NCBI GenBank assembly: GCA_030647435.1
Contig: JAUSJX010000126.1
Location: forward strand, 1-44,361
Direction: 5' to 3'
Length of the DNA stretch: 44,361 nt
From: Candidatus Rokuibacteriota bacterium
GTDB lineage: Bacteria > Methylomirabilota > Methylomirabilia > Rokubacteriales > CSP1-6
A program made the position numbers and the translations under genes. Each line of letters opens with the position of its first letter. Position 1 is the first letter of the stretch. This document shows, piece by piece, positions 15,648 through 24,419 of the stretch. The notes under the pieces are model-generated. The model was not told where the DNA came from. It worked only from the letters and a program-made list of their open reading frames with translations, and did no database searches.

Positions 15648-18600
15648 CTAATAACCTTTCTCAACTAGGCCAAAGCGTGTAAGAAGCTCCGTCGGGGGCG
15701 CGTCGTTGCGTACAAGTCCTTCGTCATATGCCCGTTGATATATCTTTACGAACTCGCCCAATTGGGCCTGGAATTCTGCTAGATGCTTATGCCTTCTAAC
15801 GAATCTTTCAAAGGAAAAACGATCCCGATTTCCCGCGCCATCATCGAAATATATCACCGGAAGAAAATGCAACGCCCCCGGAAGATTGTGCACCCGCCAC
15901 CGATCCACCTCTGCTGGATCGGCCCCTCGCAACTCCGCCAACTCATATAACTCCGGAAGCCGTTCAAGAACCCACAACGGCGCGTGCTTTACCCACGATA
16001 CGTTCATATTGACCACTACACATGGCTCGCCGATCCAATACCCCATTTCCCGGAACATGTAATTGCAGACGTAATAAGATGTTGGAATACAGGTCAATAA
16101 TGATGAGAACGGCTGCCCAACGATATCCTGAGAATAAGCTTTGATCGCATGGTCCCGCCTAAAAACGAGACAATAAATCGCTGTAAAAAAGTTTTCGCTC
16201 ATGGTTGCAAGTTCAGCAATCGGAGCGCAGCGGTCCTCACTGAGTGGAGTAATAGGGATCGCGCTTGAGACAAATTCATCGATATCTTCGATAGTCCGCG
16301 GCGCATCATGGTGCGTATAGGCGTAGTTGAGATAGATTAACGCAAGATTAGGTCTTTCAACAATGACCCCTAAGATCTTTTCTAGCGCGCCCGCCTGCAA
16401 GATATCATCGTCCCCGAGTAGCCATACGAATCGCCCGCGGGCATGGTGCACGGTTTCTCGCAAATTCCCGAGCATCCCAACGTTCACCGGGTTTCTAAAA
16501 TACCGAAAACCAGGAAACCCACGGTATTGAGCTGCGACCCTTTCGGTATTATCAGATGAGGCATTATCGCAGACTACAATCTCAACCACGTCGGTATAGG
16601 GCGAGACAAACTTCGTTAGCTGTTTAAGGCTCACATCCAGCCATTCCGACCGGTTGTACGTTGTGATGCATATTGACAGCAACGGCGAGTAAAGCTTCGG
16701 CGCTAGCGGCATCGCCGGGTTTGGTTGAAATGGCGCGACCGACCGGTCCGCCAGAACAGCCAGCACTTCCCGGCTGTAAGCCCGCCACGTTTTGAACGTC
16801 CTTGATGTTGCCTCGCGACCGAGCCGTTCTCTTTCGACCTCGTCATCGATGAGTTTCCTTATTGCCTCGGCCAACTGGGCTTCGTCTGCCGTATCTACGA
16901 GAATACATCCACCCCCTTGGGCAGCCTCGACCATTGCTCCCCGGTCCCGGCAGATGCACGGTTTCCCATGCCACAAGCTTTCGAGAATCGGCAGCCCAAA
17001 TCCCTCTTCGAGTGATGGATAAACAGTAAAATGACATGCCGAATATAACTCCCTCAATCGTGCATCATCGACATGGCCGATCCACTTTATTGCCGGGTTT
17101 AGACTGATATATCCTTCAACTTCCTCGCGTAGGTCATCGGCCACCCGGCCAACCACTGTCAATTCCGCCTTTCTCGTACTGTGTTCCATGGCGGCGAGGA
17201 ATGCCCTAAACATCTTAGCGTGGTTCTTCCTTTTCTCAATCGTGCCCACGCTCAAGATACTGATGACGTCGCCCGAGGGCTCTTCATACCGAGTCGTTCG
17301 CGGTACATCGATAAACTCTCCCGGGAGACTTATTGCGATCACCCGGTCGTCCAAATCGATCAGACGCGTTTTTTCGCGAACCAAGAAGTCGCGTAAATCC
17401 ATTCTGCTATGCTCCGAGATCGCAATCACGAGGTGAAACCGATCCAGCGCCCCCATATAAGCCGTATGGAGTGTTGTCGCTAGCGGAGAGCAGCATTCCG
17501 GCATCTTGTATGGAATCGCATCGTAAAAGAGAATCGAGGAGCGTATCCCTAAGCTTGCGGCGTACTGAACGACACAGGGGAGATCTGGCCCGGAAGGGTA
17601 GGCCGTCAACTCCGGAATCAGAAGCCATGTACTGGGCTTATCGGCAAAGTCATCGGATAAAGTCCAAGCATTGGGGTCAGGGCCGGACCAGCGCGCGAGA
17701 TATTCAAGGTCCGCATGTGTAGGTGGAACGAAAACCGATTTTTGCGCATCCCATTTCACCGGCACGAGTTCAACTCCCTCAGCGATTAAAGACTTTGCCA
17801 GAAGGCGTGTTACCCTCTGAATCCCCGTGTTGTACGGAAATATACAGGTGTGCTCGACCCAATATAGAATCCGCCTGACCTTGCTGACTGGATCGGAAAT
17901 TTCGTCGAGCAGCAGAGAGATTTCCGTCGCGTACGCGTCCCACGTCTTTATCTTTCGGGTTAATGCCTCTTGAGCCAAATCGCGCCACTGGTTCTCATCA
18001 GTCGCCAATCGCTCCATTGCCGTCGCGATTTGGTCAACCGATCGGACATCAACCTGCAAGCATCCCCCTTCGCGGGCTACCTCATCCATCGCGCCAAACT
18101 TGGCGCATACGCACGGCTTGCCGTGCCACAAACTCTCCAAGATCGGTAGGCCAAAACCTTCCTCGATTGACGGAAATACCGTGAACTTACTGCGCCGATA
18201 CAGCTTTACAAGCTCCACATCTTCGACATACTGGAGGTAGCTGATTTTTGGGTTACGCTGCGTGGCTTCCAGGACGCGCTCCGCAACCGCCGGATGCAGA
18301 TGCCCTACGAGAACCAGGCGAAGTGAACGTTCGGGATACTTGACACAGAGCCGATTGAAAGCATCAATTAACGTGATCTGATTTTTGTGAGGTTCTACTG
18401 TCCCGACTGACAAAATCATGGTCTCCGCAGAGTCCTGCTCTAATCGCTGTGCCCTTGGGCTCTCTGGAATTTCTCCCGGCAAACTAACTGGCCGAACAGT
18501 AGGCAATGTTCGGTCGTCGAAACAAATGAAGGTTCTGAGATAAGCGACATAATCATCCGCTGAAAACTCCGAAATCGGTATAATCAAATCTGCCATTGCT

Positions 18601-19109
18601 ATATGTTGCATGTATGCTGCGTGGGCTTCTGCAGCGGTCGCGTACTCTGGAAGTTTTAGCGGAATTGCATCGTAGAAAATGAACGCAGACCTCAACCCGT
18701 AATGCCTTGCGTAGAGTATTGGATCGAGCGTAGGCGGCGACTCGTGATATGTGATGTGGGTCACCTCTGGCACGATAAGCCACCCTTCACCAGCGACGAA
18801 GTGTGGTGCCTCGTGCAATTCGCAGACTTCGCCCACCGCGGGATATTGCGCAAGAGAGGTTCTGTCTAGTTGCGGGCCGCTGAATCGAGAAAAATGCTCG
18901 AGCTCGTCCCTAGTTACCAAGACAAGACTCTTTCGCTCAGAATTCCACCCTACAAACACGACATTTTTATCGTTATTCATAAGAGCGCGCGCAAGACAGC
19001 GCGTGACCCGTTGCATCCCGGTATTCGACGCATACTTGGCTGTATGGTCGATCCAGTAATAAATCGGGTTCCTTTTCATGGTCTGATTGTTCTCCAATCC
19101 ATATTCCAT
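15648..19109 (-). CDS. Tri-modular glycosyltransferase (GT4-GT4-GT2)
   Basis: This 1153-residue cytosolic protein contains three transferase modules. Module 1 (about residues 15-400) and module 2 (about 410-795) are internal duplicates. Both start with YYW/LYW-(I/V)-(D/E)HT followed by NTG(M/I)QRVTR, and both carry ILSVGT(V/I)E..KN and the GT4 donor motif EEGFGLPILESLWHGKPC. Module 3 (about 805-1150) is family 2, with LSICITTYNRSEWLDVSL, CDNASSDNT and LLGDDDIL as its DxD. It could add two sugars of one type and one of another to the growing chain, as a multi-linkage polymerase. A start at the internal Met of MKRNPIYYW (19079) is possible. It lies between the FkbM and C-methyltransferase genes; its G+C is clearly lower than the core genes. 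Confidence 0.87.
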   Translation of the reverse strand: MEYGLENNQTMKRNPIYYWIDHTAKYASNTGMQRVTRCLARALMNNDKNVVFVGWNSERKSLVLVTRDELEHFSRFSGPQLDRTSLAQYPAVGEVCELHEAPHFVAGEGWLIVPEVTHITYHESPPTLDPILYARHYGLRSAFIFYDAIPLKLPEYATAAEAHAAYMQHIAMADLIIPISEFSADDYVAYLRTFICFDDRTLPTVRPVSLPGEIPESPRAQRLEQDSAETMILSVGTVEPHKNQITLIDAFNRLCVKYPERSLRLVLVGHLHPAVAERVLEATQRNPKISYLQYVEDVELVKLYRRSKFTVFPSIEEGFGLPILESLWHGKPCVCAKFGAMDEVAREGGCLQVDVRSVDQIATAMERLATDENQWRDLAQEALTRKIKTWDAYATEISLLLDEISDPVSKVRRILYWVEHTCIFPYNTGIQRVTRLLAKSLIAEGVELVPVKWDAQKSVFVPPTHADLEYLARWSGPDPNAWTLSDDFADKPSTWLLIPELTAYPSGPDLPCVVQYAASLGIRSSILFYDAIPYKMPECCSPLATTLHTAYMGALDRFHLVIAISEHSRMDLRDFLVREKTRLIDLDDRVIAISLPGEFIDVPRTTRYEEPSGDVISILSVGTIEKRKNHAKMFRAFLAAMEHSTRKAELTVVGRVADDLREEVEGYISLNPAIKWIGHVDDARLRELYSACHFTVYPSLEEGFGLPILESLWHGKPCICRDRGAMVEAAQGGGCILVDTADEAQLAEAIRKLIDDEVERERLGREATSRTFKTWRAYSREVLAVLADRSVAPFQPNPAMPLAPKLYSPLLSICITTYNRSEWLDVSLKQLTKFVSPYTDVVEIVVCDNASSDNTERVAAQYRGFPGFRYFRNPVNVGMLGNLRETVHHARGRFVWLLGDDDILQAGALEKILGVIVERPNLALIYLNYAYTHHDAPRTIEDIDEFVSSAIPITPLSEDRCAPIAELATMSENFFTAIYCLVFRRDHAIKAYSQDIVGQPFSSLLTCIPTSYYVCNYMFREMGYWIGEPCVVVNMNVSWVKHAPLWVLERLPELYELAELRGADPAEVDRWRVHNLPGALHFLPVIYFDDGAGNRDRFSFERFVRRHKHLAEFQAQLGEFVKIYQRAYDEGLVRNDAPPTELLTRFGLVEKGY

Positions 19110-19165
19110 GTTTCAGATCGTCTTATTAAGTCGGTTGTTGTAGCTACTTCGAAGAGCCGACATTC

Positions 19166-20563
19166 TCAAACTGCGCTCTGTCCTTGGCGATGCTCTGTCT
19201 CGCTACGTATTCTCGCTCTCAGCGCTTCGACATCAACGACCGCTTGCATCGATTCAATAACAGCGAATCTCCCAACACGCTCCCCCGAGTGATTTCCAGT
19301 TGGCGCCTGAACCGCCGGCGAGAGATTCGATGTCGGGGGGGTGTCCGCGCCGCGCGGCGGGTCGAGGGAGTCTGCATTGAGCCCTACCATCGACGCCTCA
19401 GGTGTCACCGATAGAAACTGCCTGATGCGCCACCGCAACCGGGGCCAACGCATCATCAGCCTTCGTGCAAGCCGACGCAAAGCGGGACGGTTCGCTGCCC
19501 GGCGCCCTGCCGCTCGCAGCGGTTCCCTAGGCATTCGCACTAGATAGCTCCACGCGCCAAGCAATATGTGCACGCTCAGAACAAACCGGCGTTTAGCAGC
19601 GCGCAGCGGGGCAGTCATACGCCAAGAGCGGCTGTTGTAATACAACTCTATTGTGCCGCGCAGTTCGGTGGCAACCCGGCGCTCTTCAGCGAGCTGCCCG
19701 CGCAGCCCATCGGTTTCCCGGGCAAGCCCCTCGCGTTCGGCTTCCGTCCGTCCCACGCGCTCGCGCAATGTCTCGGCATCACGCCGGGTCTCTTCGAGCT
19801 GCCCGCGCAGCCCATCGGTTTCCCGGGCAAGCCCCTCGCGTTCGGCCTCACGACGCGAAGCGTGCTCTGTTGCCCGCCACTCCTGATAACGGATGTAATG
19901 GTCAAAATAATTAGGGGGAATGGAGAACATGCTCTTGAGCGTCGCATGTTCGGTCGCGACGTAAAAACGATTCAATCCATCGAAATATGCGAACTCGTAC
20001 CCCCGGTTCGTCAGCAGGTGCTCCCACTGTTTGTGCGTGGTAACTTGCGAATTTGGTTCCGTCGCTTCGACAAGAATGATGTGTGGCCGAATGTCCGTAA
20101 GGCTGATACCGCGTAAGACTTCCGCTTCAGCTCCCTCGACATCGACCTTGAGGAAATGCACTTCTTTCACACCGGATTCAGCGCAAATCATATCCAGCGG
20201 CTTTGCGAGAATCTCATATTCCCGCACTTCGAAACCCTGCGCGGCATGCTGTCGCGCAAAGTTTACGTCCGCGGTCGACATGCCCGTGTCTCGGACCTCA
20301 AAGAATCTCACATTGCCAGTTTGCGACGATGCCGCAAGCTGCAAGTTGATGTCCTCCGGCCTGTCCGCAACGAGCTTCTGAAACCAGTGCTCGACGGGTT
20401 CAATGTTGATACCGCGCCACCCGCGCTCGTAGAACGCCTTGGTTACCGAATCGAACAGTGGGTCCTGTGCGCCAACATCAATATAGAAGCCTTTGTCGAC
20501 CCCTTTCAGGGCCCGAAAGAGCATGACATCTTCGTAGTTCTGGGCGTAGGAAATGAACGTCAT
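19166..20563 (-). CDS. FkbM-family methyltransferase with coiled-coil extension
   Basis: Of 465 residues, the first 215 or so form an FkbM methyltransferase: MTFISYAQNYEDVMLFRAL, YIDVGAQDP as motif I, and the FLKVDVEGAEAEVLRG signature. A charged coiled coil follows (about 225-310), in which AEREGLARETDGLRGQL occurs twice, 35 residues (five heptads) apart. The segment after it contains YNSRSWRMTAPLRA, a motif often seen at the ends of locus glycosyltransferases. The C-terminus is basic, then low in complexity. FkbM enzymes O-methylate sugars; with a coiled coil this could be a chain-capping enzyme held at a set distance from the membrane. That role is inferred by analogy with WbdD. Confidence 0.82.
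   Translation of the reverse strand: MTFISYAQNYEDVMLFRALKGVDKGFYIDVGAQDPLFDSVTKAFYERGWRGINIEPVEHWFQKLVADRPEDINLQLAASSQTGNVRFFEVRDTGMSTADVNFARQHAAQGFEVREYEILAKPLDMICAESGVKEVHFLKVDVEGAEAEVLRGISLTDIRPHIILVEATEPNSQVTTHKQWEHLLTNRGYEFAYFDGLNRFYVATEHATLKSMFSIPPNYFDHYIRYQEWRATEHASRREAEREGLARETDGLRGQLEETRRDAETLRERVGRTEAEREGLARETDGLRGQLAEERRVATELRGTIELYYNSRSWRMTAPLRAAKRRFVLSVHILLGAWSYLVRMPREPLRAAGRRAANRPALRRLARRLMMRWPRLRWRIRQFLSVTPEASMVGLNADSLDPPRGADTPPTSNLSPAVQAPTGNHSGERVGRFAVIESMQAVVDVEALRARIRSETEHRQGQSAV
19690..19849 (-). repeat. Two 55-bp direct repeats, 105-bp period, inside the FkbM gene
   Basis: The segments 19690-19744 and 19795-19849 are nearly identical (one obvious difference, cttc versus cctc near the end). 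Both encode AEREGLARETDGLRGQL. The 105-base period equals exactly five heptads, so gain or loss of a unit would keep the coiled coil in register. Near-identity at the DNA level points to a recent duplication or gene conversion. Confidence 0.85.
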
Positions 20564-20621
20564 AGATACGCAAGCTCAATGGTGGGTAGAAGCCAAGCAG
20601 ATTCGATAAAAAATATCCTTG

Positions 20622-21200
20622 TCATAAGTCGACGCAGTGAATGTAAAGACGAGTTCCCGCCACTCGTAATTGTTCACGCACCCGTGCCGCCTGCGTGTCA
20701 ACCTGCGACTGTAGCGCGGCTTGTGCCGCCCCCACCCGCGCCGCGCCCTCTTCCCGGACCGCTGCGAGCGCCTGCTCCAATCCCTCGGTCCGCCCCCCCA
20801 GCTCCGCCACCCGTGCCGCCTGCGCCTTCAAGCCCCCATGCAAGGCGCGAAGCGCAGCAAGACTGGCGTTGTTGAAGACACGCTGGTCCCGGGTAATGAT
20901 TTGAGCAACCCGAAGAAACAATCGGGCAATAACTATAGCCAGCCCTCGCTTGATCCCTTGCTGTCGGGTCATCGAAGGCAGACTCAAGCCAACGCCGTGA
21001 ACCTCCTGCGCGGCCGTAAGGACTTCGTCAACGACGCCGCCGTTCGCGGGGGTGGGAGCTTGGCCCGCTGGATTTGCTTCGCTCGCGTGCTTCGCGCCCT
21101 GCGCCCGCCGCAGGCGCACTTCTTCACGGATACCCTGCATGAGCTCATCAATGGTAACTTCAGAATTCGCCATATGGAAAGGCCGTGGTCCCGTCGTCAT
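20622..21200 (-). CDS. Orphan coiled-coil protein of the polysaccharide locus
   Basis: This 192-residue protein has no recognised catalytic domain. The N-terminus contains VTIDELMQGIREEVRLRRAQ, a motif I associate with the first part of locus methyltransferases and glycosyltransferases. A Pro/Ala linker and an amphipathic stretch (RGLAIVIARLFLRVAQIITR) follow, then an Ala/Gln/Glu-rich coiled coil from about residue 115 to 180. The protein ends shortly after (LYIHCVDL), so it looks like the front half of a larger enzyme left without its catalytic part, or a dedicated scaffold. A later start at 21173 (MANSEVTIDELM) is as likely. It sits between wzt and the coiled-coil FkbM gene, and a partnership between the two coils is plausible. 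Confidence 0.6.
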   Translation of the reverse strand: MTTGPRPFHMANSEVTIDELMQGIREEVRLRRAQGAKHASEANPAGQAPTPANGGVVDEVLTAAQEVHGVGLSLPSMTRQQGIKRGLAIVIARLFLRVAQIITRDQRVFNNASLAALRALHGGLKAQAARVAELGGRTEGLEQALAAVREEGAARVGAAQAALQSQVDTQAARVREQLRVAGTRLYIHCVDL

Positions 21201-21216
21201 TTTCCCCGCGTTGATC

Positions 21217-22023
21217 TCAGTGCCCCAGTTTGGACTCGCCGCCGATTGCGCTGGAAGCTCGATCGCCAGACTCAGAGTGAGAACGCACCTCGTGAGTGTA
21301 TGCTTTCACGACCGTGGCCGGGTTCCCTTTCATCTTCAGCAGCCCAGCATCCAGCCACACCGCTTCGTCTGACCAAGACTGAACCAGCTCGGGATCATGG
21401 CTCACGAGGATTATTGTCTTGCCTGACGCCTTGAAATGACCCATCCGGTCAATAGATTTTTGACTGAAGGCTGCATCTCCAACCGCCAGAACCTCATCGA
21501 TCAAGAGCACGTCCGGATCCACATGGACGGCTACCGAGAACCCAAGACGCATGTACATGCCGCTGGAATACGTTCGGACGGGATCGTCTATGTACTCCCG
21601 GAGTTCGGCAAACTCGACGATCTCATCAAGCTTGGCTCGAATCTCCCGCTTTGTCAGACCGAGGATGATTCCATTGATCATCACGTTTTCCCGTCCGGTC
21701 AGCTCGGGGTGAAAGCCGGCACCCAGCTCAATGAGGGCCGCCACCTTGCCGTTCACGGAGATTGTCCCCGCATCAGGCTTCAGGATTCGACTGATCACCT
21801 TAAGCAACGTGCTCTTTCCGGAACCGTTTCGACCGATGACCCCCAAAGTTGCCCCGCGTTCTACCTTCAGGTTCACATCCCTCAGAGCCCAGATGACATT
21901 CTTGGTGGCATCCTTTCGGTGCCACAGGTCCCGCAAGAAATAGGACTTCAACGTCGTAGCGAGCGGACGCTCGGTATGCCGTCGATACTTCTTTGATACG
22001 CCCAATAATTCAACGGCGACCAT
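21217..22023 (-). CDS. wzt: Polysaccharide ABC exporter ATPase (Wzt/KpsT type)
   Basis: This 268-residue ABC ATPase has Walker A GRNGSGKST (64-72), signature TYSSGMYMRL (151-160), Walker B DVLLIDEVLAVGD (171-183) and the switch His in VSHD (about 209). The EVLAVGD motif and the preceding GAGFHPELTGRENV are hallmarks of the Wzt/TagH/KpsT group, which powers export of undecaprenyl-linked or phospholipid-linked polysaccharides. The chain stops about 50 residues past the nucleotide domain, so the Wzt C-terminal carbohydrate-binding domain is absent. Export should therefore not depend on reading a terminal cap through Wzt. The gene follows wzm with a three-base gap. Confidence 0.93.
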   Translation of the reverse strand: MVAVELLGVSKKYRRHTERPLATTLKSYFLRDLWHRKDATKNVIWALRDVNLKVERGATLGVIGRNGSGKSTLLKVISRILKPDAGTISVNGKVAALIELGAGFHPELTGRENVMINGIILGLTKREIRAKLDEIVEFAELREYIDDPVRTYSSGMYMRLGFSVAVHVDPDVLLIDEVLAVGDAAFSQKSIDRMGHFKASGKTIILVSHDPELVQSWSDEAVWLDAGLLKMKGNPATVVKAYTHEVRSHSESGDRASSAIGGESKLGH

Positions 22024-22026
22024 CCG

Positions 22027-22764
22027 TTACACCTCTTCGGCGAAGACGTCCCTGCGCGCCCCGAAAACAGCCAGGCCGATCGCCAGGAACGCAACGGACA
22101 AGCCGGTCAATATCATTAAGCTGGCCATCGAAGGGATCCGATTAGAAAAGAACATATCTTGATATGCCGTGATCAATTGAGCCATGGGGTTAAACTTCAC
22201 CACGGGACGATACCTCTCCGGCACCATCCCAACGGGGTAAAGGATTGGCGTAACGAAGAACCAGATCATCAAGAAGTTCGGCACAACATGAAGAAGGTCA
22301 CGGAACTGAACCGCGAGCGACGACACGATCAGCGCCAGCCCGTAGGTGAACAGCAACTGAATAGAAAGGATCCAGGGGAAGAAAAGTAATGGCCACGACA
22401 GTTTTATTCCAAAGAAGATTAAGAAGAGGAGAAGGATCGGAATGCTCAAAAGATAGTGCACCATGTTGGAAGCGACGTACACTAACGGAAACATCTCCGA
22501 AGGGAGGTAGACCTTTTTGATAAGCCCGCCATTACTGATAATGGAGTTGGTGGCTTCATTCAGTCCTGACGAGAAGCAGTTCCACGGAAGAATCCCGGAC
22601 AGGAGAAAGACGGAGTAGTGCTCCATGTCAACACGGAAGTACACCGAAAAGACCCAAACGTAAACCACCATCAGAACCAGCGGGTTGACAAACGACCACA
22701 GAAATCCCAGAGCGGTTCCGCGATACCGGGCTTTGAGTTCCCTCAAGATTAAGATCTGAACCAT
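22027..22764 (-). CDS. wzm: Polysaccharide ABC exporter permease (Wzm type)
   Basis: This 245-residue ABC-2 permease has about six membrane segments. It shows the amphipathic N-terminus LILRELKARYRGTALGFLWS typical of Wzm/TagG/KpsM proteins. Further family features are the FSSGLNEATNSI segment, the NGGLIKKVYLPSEMFPL loop and a PILYP turn before the last helices. With Wzt it moves a lipid-linked glycan across the inner membrane. No C-terminal or N-terminal truncation is seen. The gene opens a new group after a non-coding stretch of about 265 bases, so a promoter probably lies just upstream. Confidence 0.92.
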   Translation of the reverse strand: MVQILILRELKARYRGTALGFLWSFVNPLVLMVVYVWVFSVYFRVDMEHYSVFLLSGILPWNCFSSGLNEATNSIISNGGLIKKVYLPSEMFPLVYVASNMVHYLLSIPILLLFLIFFGIKLSWPLLFFPWILSIQLLFTYGLALIVSSLAVQFRDLLHVVPNFLMIWFFVTPILYPVGMVPERYRPVVKFNPMAQLITAYQDMFFSNRIPSMASLMILTGLSVAFLAIGLAVFGARRDVFAEEV

Positions 22765-22783
22765 GCCACGGTATCGGTAAAGC

Positions 22784-22829
22784 TGAGTTGCTGACTCAAT
22801 TATGTTTATTTATCGTCCTTTTCTGGCAA
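22784..22829 (-). promoter_or_regulatory. Candidate promoter with small inverted repeat before wzm
   Basis: Upstream of wzm an AT-rich patch stands out from its GC-rich surroundings. On the minus strand TTGCCA (22824-22829) is followed after 19 bases by CATAAT (22799-22804), a usable but over-spaced sigma-70-like pair. Directly downstream lies TGAGT-N5-ACTCA (22784-22798), which could bind a regulator or form a weak hairpin in the leader. Both readings are tentative. Confidence 0.3.
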
Positions 22830-23031
22830 TGGCGCGGCCAAACCACTCGCGGATCTTTCGCTTGTTTCAGGTCCCATAGTACGGCGGGAAGGGCCCGCCG
22901 CCGCTGCTCCGTGCGCTCCCGACCCGGATGCAAGGCGTCCGGATCACGAACCGGTTGTCCACGTGGCCGCCCGTCGCCGGCGCGCCGGGAGGGACGCCCG
23001 GGAGAGTCACCGGACCTTCCTCGAGGAGCCG
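22830..23031. other. Non-coding interval between GT4 gene and wzm
   Basis: No gene is supported here. It includes a short GC hairpin, GGCGGG-N5-CCCGCC (22883-22899), lacking a T-tract on either side and so only a weak terminator candidate for the upstream GT4 gene. On the minus strand, just before the AT-rich promoter patch, KIREWFGRAIARKGR can be read up to a TAA. That may be the tail of a lost gene, but an in-frame TGA lies a few codons upstream. Confidence 0.4.
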
Positions 23032-24201
23032 TTACGATCGCGCAGCACCGGACACCGGCCCCTCTGAACACCGAGCTCTTGACACCTCGTCGATCACCCC
23101 GGAGATCTCCGCTCCGGTCCTCTTCCAGCTAAACGCCTGCGCCCGACGCACGCCCCGCTCCCGAAGCTCCTCCCGCAGCTCGCCATCTGACAGCACGCGG
23201 TACATCGCATCCGCCATGCTCGCGGCATCATAGAGATCAACGAACAGCGCCGCGTCCGCCGCGACCTCGCGGAGCGCGGGGATGTCCGAGGTGACGACCG
23301 GCGTCCCGCACGCCATCGCCTCCAGCACGGGAATGCCGAATCCTTCCCCGAGGGACGGCAGCACGAAACAGGCGGCGTGGGTGTACAGCCGGCGGAGCGC
23401 GGCCTCCGTCAAGTAGTCGAGGAAGGTCACGGCGTCACCCAGGCCCAGCGTCTCAACCCGCTCCCTCACCGCCCGCACGTACGCCGGCCGACCGTGGCCC
23501 CGGCTGACCAGGCGACACGGACGGCGCCACCGAAGGATCGCCACAGCGTCCAGCAGCCTGAGCAGGTTCTTGTGGGGAAGCAGATTCCCGACGTAGAGGA
23601 CATACGCGTCCCGATCACCGCCGGGTGAGTCATCGAATGCCTCTCGACGGTACACGGTGGCGTCGTATGCCGGATGGAGGATCCGAATCTTCTCGAGCGG
23701 AACCCCGTAGCGCTCGCTGATGTGCAGCCGGGTGTTCTCCGAGTCAGCCACGACCATCGTCGATGCGCGAAGCACTCGAGGCACGAGCAGGCGGAAGTAG
23801 TATTGCTGACGCGGGTACTCCGCCGGAAAGCACAACGGCAGCAGGTCGTGAACCACGGTGATCTGAGGCATGGAGGAGCCCACTATTCTCTCGGGCACGG
23901 TGTTGAGGAGAACGGTCACGCCCGCAACACGGGCTTTGAGCCGAAGCAGGCTCTGGACCCAGAGCGCCCGGAGGAAATGACCCCGCGCGCCGTAGTCAGG
24001 ACGCGAGCAGACGGGCACCCGGCCGATCCGAGCCTTGAGCGATGGGAAGGCTTCCGGGTGGGAGGTGTAGATGACGAGGTCTCCCCAGCGCTGATCGAGC
24101 TCGCCCACCAGCTTGATCGCGTACACTCCGAGGCCGGTGGGATTCTCCCCCACGATGGAGGCGTTCACGCCGACGCGGGTACCCCCATTCGCCGAGGTCA
24201 T
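23032..24201 (-). CDS. GT4-family glycosyltransferase
   Basis: This 389-residue GT-B enzyme has an N-terminal acceptor domain with ENPTGLGVYAIKLVGEL and VVHDLLPLCFP. Its donor domain has YVLYVGNLLPHKNLLRLLDA, the E-x7-E stretch SLGEGFGIPVLEAMACGTPV, and DIPALREVAADAALFVD. It is mannosyltransferase-like (compare WbaZ/WbdB-type enzymes), but the sugar cannot be told. The start ATG at 24199-24201 precedes the first strand (RVGVNASIV); longer in-frame forms add low-complexity sequence. It is the first gene of the polysaccharide locus in transcription order, and its GC-rich codon use contrasts with the exporter genes that follow. Confidence 0.87.
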   Translation of the reverse strand: MTSANGGTRVGVNASIVGENPTGLGVYAIKLVGELDQRWGDLVIYTSHPEAFPSLKARIGRVPVCSRPDYGARGHFLRALWVQSLLRLKARVAGVTVLLNTVPERIVGSSMPQITVVHDLLPLCFPAEYPRQQYYFRLLVPRVLRASTMVVADSENTRLHISERYGVPLEKIRILHPAYDATVYRREAFDDSPGGDRDAYVLYVGNLLPHKNLLRLLDAVAILRWRRPCRLVSRGHGRPAYVRAVRERVETLGLGDAVTFLDYLTEAALRRLYTHAACFVLPSLGEGFGIPVLEAMACGTPVVTSDIPALREVAADAALFVDLYDAASMADAMYRVLSDGELREELRERGVRRAQAFSWKRTGAEISGVIDEVSRARCSEGPVSGAARS

Positions 24202-24419
24202 GCGGATCGCACACTCATGGTCACCCGGTGGCGATTGTATATGCTTGAGCCCCCCTCTGCTGTCAACTTCCCCCCCTTCGCACGCTGGAAATCGCAACCC
24301 AACGGTACACCGCAAATAGGGATCTCGGCGCTATGTCCTCCCCAAAAGAATCAAAAGCTGATTCTGGAGGCCCTCTGTGCCAGCCAGCGAACGGGCCAGT
24401 ACAGGAGGGGGCAGCTGGA

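Noticed and set aside
19690-19849. Short CRISPR-like repeat pair
   Set aside because: The repeats are in frame inside a gene, encode a coiled coil with exact heptad period, and only two units exist.
22796-23071. A 91-codon open frame on the minus strand between the GT4 gene and wzm
   Set aside because: It overlaps the end of the GT4 gene, is rich in Arg and Pro with no recognisable motif, and lies across the probable promoter of wzm.
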